Below, one piece after another: positions 6,487-11,647 of a stretch of 11,647 nt of DNA. Under the pieces are notes generated by a model, which saw nothing but the letters and a program-made list of their open reading frames with translations, was not told where the DNA came from and searched no databases. Position 1 is the stretch's first letter. Every line of letters begins with the position of its first letter. The translations under genes were made by a program, and so were the position numbers. Source of the DNA: Bacteroidota bacterium (lineage in GTDB: Bacteria > Bacteroidota > Ignavibacteria > SZUA-365 > JAADGX01); contig JALUUP010000229.1 of NCBI GenBank assembly GCA_027021285.1, positions 1 through 11,647 on the forward strand. Reading direction: 5' to 3'.

Positions 6487-8169
6487 ATGATCAGTCGTAG
6501 ATTGAAGACACGGCGCCGGGAACCACGCGCGGCCGGGGGATATAAATCCGGCCACATCCATCACTTCCGACGGCCGGCCGAGCTACCCTTCACGCGCGAG
6601 CAACGCGACCGCACGACCATCCTTTTCGGAGGATTGACCACCGCGCACGAACACCTGATCGCCGGGGCCTGGCGCGGCCTTGGATACAACTGCGAGCCCC
6701 TGCCCCTCCCTGACGTCGAGGCGTACCGGATCGGAAGGGAGTTCAGCGACAACGGCCAGTGCAACCCTACTTACTTTACCGTGGGCAACCTGGTCAAATA
6801 CCTTCGCGGCCTCCAGTCCGCGGGTATGAACACGGCGGAGATCCTCGATCGCTACGTCTTTCTTACCGCGGGGGCGTGCGGCCCCTGCCGGTTCGGCATG
6901 TACGAGGCAACGTTCCGCCTCGCCCTGAGCAACGCCGGTTTCGACGGATTCCGCGTTCTTCTCTTCCAGCAACTCAACGGGCTCGACCAGTCCAACGGTG
7001 AAGCCGGCCTGGACATGAACTACGATTTTTTCCTCGGCCTCATCAACGCGTTGAACATCGGCGACATGGTAAACGAGCTCGTCTTGCAGGTTCGCCCGTA
7101 CGAAGTGGAGCCGGGCGCAACCGACCGGGCGCGGGACGAAGCGCTGCGGTACCTGCACGACCTTCTGAAAAACAAGCCGACCGCCGAACCGGGTCCGCGG
7201 TGGAGGAAGCTTTTGACCGGTACAGGGTTCGAGAAAAAAGCACAGTATCTCGTCAAATCCTGGCACCAGTTGACACGTCGCGACCTTGTGAACGCCATGC
7301 GTCACGTCCGTTCCCTCTTCGACGCGATCGCCATCGACCGATTCCGCGTCAAGCCGGTCGTGAAGATTACGGGGGAATTCTGGGCGCAGATCACGGAAGG
7401 AGACGGGAATTTCAACATGTTCCGCTTCCTTGAAAACGAAGGGGCGGAGATCATGGTGGAGCCGATCGGCACGTGGCTGCTCTACCTCATCGCGCAACAC
7501 AAGCAGTTCCTCCGCGACCGGCGCGGTCTCCCCGAGGATGGAAAGCGCGTCTCTCCCTGGCGGATCGATCGACGGACGGCTCTGTATCTTCGCTACCTCC
7601 GGCGGATGGCGGTGATGAACCTGACGGAGCGCGTTTTCAACCGTGAATACACGCGCCTCCAGGGCGCGCTCAGTCCCACCCTGCACCAGTTGATCAACCA
7701 GGACGAGTTGCAGCGCCTGGGAAGTCCGTACTTCAACACGCGGGCGGAAGGCGGCGAAGGACACCTCGAAATCGCCAAGAACATCTATTACCACCTCCAC
7801 GGTCTCAGCCACATGGTGCTCAGCGTCAAGCCTTTCGGTTGCATGCCCAGCACGCAGTCCGACGGCGCACAGGCAGCGGTCACCGAGCATCACCGCGACC
7901 TGATCTACCTGCCCATCGAAACCTCCGGCGAGGGGGAGATCAACGCGCACAGCCGGGTGCAGATGGTACTGAACAGCGCCCGTCAAAAGGCGCGGCAGGA
8001 ATTCGACCGCGCCCTGGCTTCCACCGGTCGAACGTTGGAAGAACTCCGGGCATTCGTGGACGATCGTCCCGAACTGCAAAGACCCACATACCCCGTCCCG
8101 AAAAAAGACGATGTTGTCGGAACCGCAGCGAATTTCGTCCTCCACGTGGCCGACATGATGCGCGCGTAA
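6487..8169 (+). CDS. COG3581-like protein related to 2-hydroxyacyl-CoA dehydratase components
   Basis: This 560-residue soluble protein matches the COG3581 family, uncharacterised proteins related to 2-hydroxyacyl-CoA dehydratase/activator systems. After a basic N-terminal segment (1-30), recognisable stretches are RTTILFGGLTTAHEHLIAG (42-60), GQCNPTYFTVGNLVKYL (90-106), TAGACGPCRFGMYEATFR (127-144), ITGEFWAQITEGDGNFNMFRF (294-314) and VKPFGCMPSTQSDG (447-460). Cysteines C92, C131, C134 and C452 sit in the best-conserved positions and could bind an iron-sulfur cluster. No membrane segment or signal peptide is seen. It precedes the large activase by 231 bases in the same direction; proteins of this family commonly accompany or are fused to such activases, so the two likely work together. 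The ATG at 6487 is the first in frame, without a visible ribosome binding site. The enzymatic reaction is not known. Confidence 0.82.
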   Translation: MISRRLKTRRREPRAAGGYKSGHIHHFRRPAELPFTREQRDRTTILFGGLTTAHEHLIAGAWRGLGYNCEPLPLPDVEAYRIGREFSDNGQCNPTYFTVGNLVKYLRGLQSAGMNTAEILDRYVFLTAGACGPCRFGMYEATFRLALSNAGFDGFRVLLFQQLNGLDQSNGEAGLDMNYDFFLGLINALNIGDMVNELVLQVRPYEVEPGATDRARDEALRYLHDLLKNKPTAEPGPRWRKLLTGTGFEKKAQYLVKSWHQLTRRDLVNAMRHVRSLFDAIAIDRFRVKPVVKITGEFWAQITEGDGNFNMFRFLENEGAEIMVEPIGTWLLYLIAQHKQFLRDRRGLPEDGKRVSPWRIDRRTALYLRYLRRMAVMNLTERVFNREYTRLQGALSPTLHQLINQDELQRLGSPYFNTRAEGGEGHLEIAKNIYYHLHGLSHMVLSVKPFGCMPSTQSDGAQAAVTEHHRDLIYLPIETSGEGEINAHSRVQMVLNSARQKARQEFDRALASTGRTLEELRAFVDDRPELQRPTYPVPKKDDVVGTAANFVLHVADMMRA

Positions 8170-8400
8170 GCGGTTTTGTGCGTTGGAACCTTTTCCTTTG
8201 CCTCTTTTGCGGTAAGGACAGTCATAACCTCTTGCCCCGGCCTGGCCCGCTGAACGCCGACTTCTTCATTCTCCATCATTATGACTTTAACCCCCGCCGT
8301 CTTAACTTTGGGGATAGCACGTCCTGAACGGAGCTGACGTCCATCTTCATCCCATCGGAAGTTGTTGTTTCATTCAACGTACAATCTGCGTTAATCATAG
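8170..8400. other. Intergenic spacer between the COG3581-like gene and the activase
   Basis: These 231 bases contain no convincing gene, hairpin terminator or promoter that I can recognise. The spacing leaves room for a separate promoter for the activase, so the two genes may be one operon or two units. There is no clear ribosome binding site before ATG 8401. Confidence 0.5.
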
Positions 8401-11400
8401 ATGACCCAAACACCCTACATCATCGGCCTCGACATAGGCTCCACAACAGTGAAAGGCGTCGTGGTCGATACCCGCTCCGGCGCCACGGTCTGGCGCGACT
8501 ACCAGCGGCATGAAACCCGGCAGGGAGAGAAAGTCCTGGAATTTCTGCGGCGGATCGAGGAGAACGTGCCCGGTTGCGTCGCCGGGCAGGCGGGCGTGTA
8601 CGTCACCGGCAGCGGCGGGAAAACCATCGCTCCCTTGCTGGGCGCGAAATTCGTCCAGGAAGTGAACGCTGTCTGCCTTGCCGTGGAAAAGCTCCACCCG
8701 GAAGCGGGGTCGGTCATCGAGCTCGGTGGACAGGACGCCAAGATCATCATTTTCAAGGAAGACCCCGAGACGGGGCGCAAGAATGTCATCCCCAGCATGA
8801 ACGACAAGTGCGCCGGGGGCACGGGAGCGGTGCTGGACAAAATCAACGCCAAGCTCCGCATCCCGCCGGAAGAACTCGCCAACCAGGGTTACGACGGCGT
8901 CCGGCTCCACCACGTGGCGGGCAAGTGCGGCGTGTTCGCCGAAACCGACATCAACAGCCTCCAGAAGCAGGGTGTCCCAACCGACGAATTGATGGCCAGC
9001 CTGTTCGAGGCCATCGTGGGGCAAAACCTGTCCGTACTCACCCGCGGCCACACGCTGCGTCCCGAGGTTCTCCTGCTTGGTGGTCCCAACACGTTTATCC
9101 GGGGCATGCGGGAAGCCTGGCGGGCCAACATCCCGCGACTGTGGGAGGAACGGAACGTTCCCCTCCCCGACGGCGTCGATCCCGCCTCGCTGATCAAGGT
9201 GCCCGAGAATTCGCAGTACTTCGGCGCGCTGGGCGCGGTGGAGTTCGGCCTCGAGGACGACCGGGGCGAAAGCGTGTACAAGGGATGGGGAGAACTGGAA
9301 TACTTCGTGCGTGAAGGCCGAAAGAAGACGCGCGTCGGCGCGCCGCGCGGACTGGTCAACTCGCAGGAAGAACTTGACGCGTTCAAAGAGCGATTCGCCC
9401 GCGAGCCCTTCGAACCCCGTCAATTCGAACCGGGCGCCATCGTGGACGCCTTCCTCGGCATCGACGGCGGCTCGACATCCACGAAGGCCGTCCTGCTCGA
9501 CCAGGACCGGAACGTGCTGGTCAAAGCTTACCAGCTCTCGCAGGGCAACCCGATCGAGGACGCCAAGGATGTCATTCGCCTGCTGGAGGAGCAGGTCGTT
9601 TCCTCCGGCGCGCGGCTGAATATCCTCGGCGTGGGCACCACCGGCTACGCCAAGGACGTGCTCAAGGATGTGCTGGGCGCCGACGCCGCGATCGTGGAAA
9701 CCGTCGCTCACACCGAGTCGGCGCTGCACTACTACGGCGGCGTGGACGTCATCTGCGACGTGGGCGGGCAGGACATCAAGATCATGATCCTGCACGACGG
9801 CCACGTCAAGGACTTCAAGCTGAATACGCAGTGCTCGGCGGGCAACGGCTACTTCCTCCAGAGCACGGCGGCGGATTTCGGCATCCCGGTCGAGCGTTAC
9901 GATGAAGTCGCATTCGAAGCGCGGCACATGCCCAGCTTCGGGTTCGGGTGCGCGGTCTTCCTCCAGTCGGACATCGTGGACTTCCAGCGACAGGGCTGGG
10001 AAGCGTCGGAAATCATGGCGGGGCTCGCCGCGGTTCTCCCCAAGAACATCTGGCTGTACGTGGCCCAGATGCCCAACCTTCCCCAGCTTGGCACGCGATT
10101 CGTGCTGCAGGGCGGCACGCAGAACAATCTCGCGGCGGTGAAAGCCCAGGTGGATTTCATCGAATCGCGGTTCAAGGGATCGGGCAAGGAACCATCCATC
10201 GTCGTGCACGAGCACTGCGGGGAAAGCGGGGCCATCGGCGCCGCCCTGGAAGCCATCCGCCTGTGGGAATCCGGAAAGCGCACATCATTTATCGGTCTCG
10301 ACATGGTCCAGAATATCACGTACACCTCGACCACGAACGAGGACACACGCTGCTACTTTTGCAAGAACAAGTGCCTCCGGACGTTCATCGATATTCACCT
10401 CGTCGGCAATATCGACCTGGAGGACGTGCGCTTTCTCTACAAGCAGGGCCCGCAGGAGCCCCAAACTGCGCGCCTGTACGGGCGTGAGAAAGTCAACGGG
10501 AACGGCTTCAAATCGCGTGTGCCCCTGCCCAAGGGCGCAAAGCGGCTCATCGTGGGGAATTCCTGCGAGAAGGGACTGGTGGAGGACGTCAACGACATGC
10601 GGCAGATCAAGAAAGAGCTGGACGACATCTGCGCCGACAGTCCCAACCTCGTGGAAATCAGCGCGCGGGAAATATTCGCCACCCATACCTCCCGTTCCGT
10701 CGCCGATCCGTTGCCGCGATTCGCGATCCTGGGTAAAACCCGCGCGCGCCGGAAGGCCATGGAGCGCCGGAAGAGCATCCGCATCGGTATCCCCCGCATG
10801 ATGAACATGTACTCGCTGGCGCCGGTGTTTACCGCCTATTTCGAAAGCCTGGGGATTCCCTTCCGCAACATCGTGTTCTCGGACTTCAGCTCGGAAAAGC
10901 TCTACAAGGAAGGCGCGAAGCGCGGCGCCATCGATCCATGCTATCCAAGCAAACTGGGTATCCCCCACGTCCACAACCTGCTCTTCAAAAAGCACAAGCG
11001 AACGCCGCTGGACATCATCTTCTTCCCCATGCTCGACGACCTGCCCACCGACATGGTGAACACGGTGGGCTCGCGCGCCTGTCCGACCGTCACCACAACT
11101 CCGGAAGCGGTGAAAGCGGCGTTCATCAAGGAAGGCGACCTGTTCGCGGAAAACGGCATCACGTTCTTGGACACCTTCCTCAACATGGGATCGCCGCTGT
11201 TGTTCGAGCGGCAGATGTACAACGAGTTTCGCGACGTGCTCGGTCTTTCGCGGAAGGAGAACGCCCGCGCGGTGGCGGCCGGCTTCGAAGCCCTGCGCCG
11301 ATACCAGCAAAAAATCCGCCGGCAATCTCGCGAGCTCCTCGACCGCCTGGAGCGCGAACACCGCCTGGGCATCGTTCTCCTGGCTCGCCCATACCACAAC

Positions 11401-11647
11401 GACCCGGGCATCAACCACGAAATCCTGTTCGACCTCCAGAAACACGGCTACCCTATCTTCACCCACGACAACCTGCCCCTGGACGAGGACATCCTGGACC
11501 GGTTGTTCGGGGAAGAAATCCGGGAAGGCGTCATTTCCCATCCCATGGACATCAGCGACGTGTGGAAGAACTCGTACAGCGAAAACACGAACCGGAAGAT
11601 CTGGGCGGCGAAGTTCACTGCCCGGCATCCCAACCTGGTAGCGCTGG
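8401..11647 (+). CDS. Large acyl-CoA dehydratase activase-related protein: tandem BadF/BadG-type ATPases plus COG3580/DUF2229 region (3' truncated)
   Basis: The frame runs open from ATG 8401 to the window end (at least 1082 residues). An in-frame TAG lies directly before the ATG, so the start is fixed. Domain 1 (about 5-290) is an ASKHA-type ATPase of the BcrAD/BadFG family: GLDIGSTTVKGV (9-20), ELGGQDAK (107-114), NDKCAGGTG (134-142, C137) and AGKCGVFAETDI (173-184, C176). Domain 2 (about 351-625) repeats this: LGIDGGSTSTKAV (352-364), DVGGQDIK (453-460), NTQCSAGNG (475-483, C478) and FGCAVFLQSDI (515-525, C517). A CxxCxxxC cluster follows (C651, C654, C658). From about 795 the sequence resembles COG3580/DUF2229, with C847 in DPCYPSK and C894. 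Relatives such as HgdC use ATP to push one low-potential electron into a dehydratase, so a similar ATP-dependent reductase role is inferred, with the COG3581-like neighbour as partner. The substrate is unknown. Confidence 0.87.
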   Translation, partial: MTQTPYIIGLDIGSTTVKGVVVDTRSGATVWRDYQRHETRQGEKVLEFLRRIEENVPGCVAGQAGVYVTGSGGKTIAPLLGAKFVQEVNAVCLAVEKLHPEAGSVIELGGQDAKIIIFKEDPETGRKNVIPSMNDKCAGGTGAVLDKINAKLRIPPEELANQGYDGVRLHHVAGKCGVFAETDINSLQKQGVPTDELMASLFEAIVGQNLSVLTRGHTLRPEVLLLGGPNTFIRGMREAWRANIPRLWEERNVPLPDGVDPASLIKVPENSQYFGALGAVEFGLEDDRGESVYKGWGELEYFVREGRKKTRVGAPRGLVNSQEELDAFKERFAREPFEPRQFEPGAIVDAFLGIDGGSTSTKAVLLDQDRNVLVKAYQLSQGNPIEDAKDVIRLLEEQVVSSGARLNILGVGTTGYAKDVLKDVLGADAAIVETVAHTESALHYYGGVDVICDVGGQDIKIMILHDGHVKDFKLNTQCSAGNGYFLQSTAADFGIPVERYDEVAFEARHMPSFGFGCAVFLQSDIVDFQRQGWEASEIMAGLAAVLPKNIWLYVAQMPNLPQLGTRFVLQGGTQNNLAAVKAQVDFIESRFKGSGKEPSIVVHEHCGESGAIGAALEAIRLWESGKRTSFIGLDMVQNITYTSTTNEDTRCYFCKNKCLRTFIDIHLVGNIDLEDVRFLYKQGPQEPQTARLYGREKVNGNGFKSRVPLPKGAKRLIVGNSCEKGLVEDVNDMRQIKKELDDICADSPNLVEISAREIFATHTSRSVADPLPRFAILGKTRARRKAMERRKSIRIGIPRMMNMYSLAPVFTAYFESLGIPFRNIVFSDFSSEKLYKEGAKRGAIDPCYPSKLGIPHVHNLLFKKHKRTPLDIIFFPMLDDLPTDMVNTVGSRACPTVTTTPEAVKAAFIKEGDLFAENGITFLDTFLNMGSPLLFERQMYNEFRDVLGLSRKENARAVAAGFEALRRYQQKIRRQSRELLDRLEREHRLGIVLLARPYHNDPGINHEILFDLQKHGYPIFTHDNLPLDEDILDRLFGEEIREGVISHPMDISDVWKNSYSENTNRKIWAAKFTARHPNLVAL

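Noticed and set aside
6583..8145. 520-codon minus-strand frame opposite the COG3581-like gene
   Set aside because: Antisense shadow; the plus-strand protein has family motifs and conserved cysteines.
8352..8386. Promoter candidate (TACAAT with upstream TTG motifs) before the activase
   Set aside because: No acceptable -35 box at 16-18 bases spacing, so not reported as a feature.
8395..10215. 606-codon minus-strand frame opposite the activase
   Set aside because: It is the complement of a frame with clear BadF/BadG motifs. The translated sequence is rich in D, H, V and R, as expected of an antisense frame in GC-rich DNA.
10285..11628. 447-codon minus-strand frame opposite the activase C-terminal part
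   Set aside because: Same reason: the plus frame is continuous with the activase and carries DUF2229-like motifs.

Overview
The window most likely comes from a bacterium of the FCB group (Ignavibacteria/Chlorobi/Bacteroidetes relatives). The main clue is the tail of a secreted protein carrying a type IX secretion C-terminal sorting domain at the left edge. Two further points fit: several genes have no visible Shine-Dalgarno sequence, and the 2-hydroxyacyl-CoA dehydratase-type activase suggests an anaerobic or facultative lifestyle. The phylum is an inference and the species cannot be named from this sequence.

Left block (1-3795). The partial T9SS-exported protein ends at 213 and is followed by a strong intrinsic terminator. 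Facing it on the minus strand is a compact unit that reads, in transcription order, an HpnC-HpnD fusion protein (3795 to 2053), HpnE (2060 to 678) and a stand-alone receiver-domain response regulator (733 to 275). The first two overlap by 8 bases and the last two by 56 bases, and both downstream genes have a ribosome binding site inside the preceding gene, so this looks like one operon. HpnD makes presqualene diphosphate from two farnesyl diphosphates, HpnC converts it to hydroxysqualene, and HpnE reduces that to squalene. The whole NADPH-independent route to squalene is therefore encoded by only two polypeptides. The fusion of the two prenyl synthases is the most distinctive feature of the window. 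No squalene-hopene cyclase is present here, so the final product is open.

Middle block (3796-6486). An AT-richer divergent intergenic region of about 430 bases holds an inverted repeat and a weak promoter candidate facing hpnCD, short TGTAAAAA repeats, a second small inverted repeat and a possible 36-codon upstream ORF. It leads on the plus strand to a 696-residue transporter: a 12-helix APC-family permease with two cytoplasmic regulatory domains, one like PTS EIIA with its phospho-histidine motif intact and one like the C-terminal RCK (TrkA_C) ligand-binding domain.

Right block (6487-11647). Two plus-strand genes encode an uncharacterised protein pair related to the 2-hydroxyacyl-CoA dehydratase/activator system: a 560-residue COG3581-like protein with conserved cysteines, then a very large activase cut by the window end (at least 1082 residues). 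The activase carries two tandem BadF/BadG-type ATPase domains, each with the two cysteines that in HgdC hold half of a bridging [4Fe-4S] cluster, and then a COG3580/DUF2229 region. A reasonable inference is an ATP-driven low-potential electron donor, but its partner substrate is unknown.

No rRNA, tRNA, CRISPR array or mobile element was recognised.
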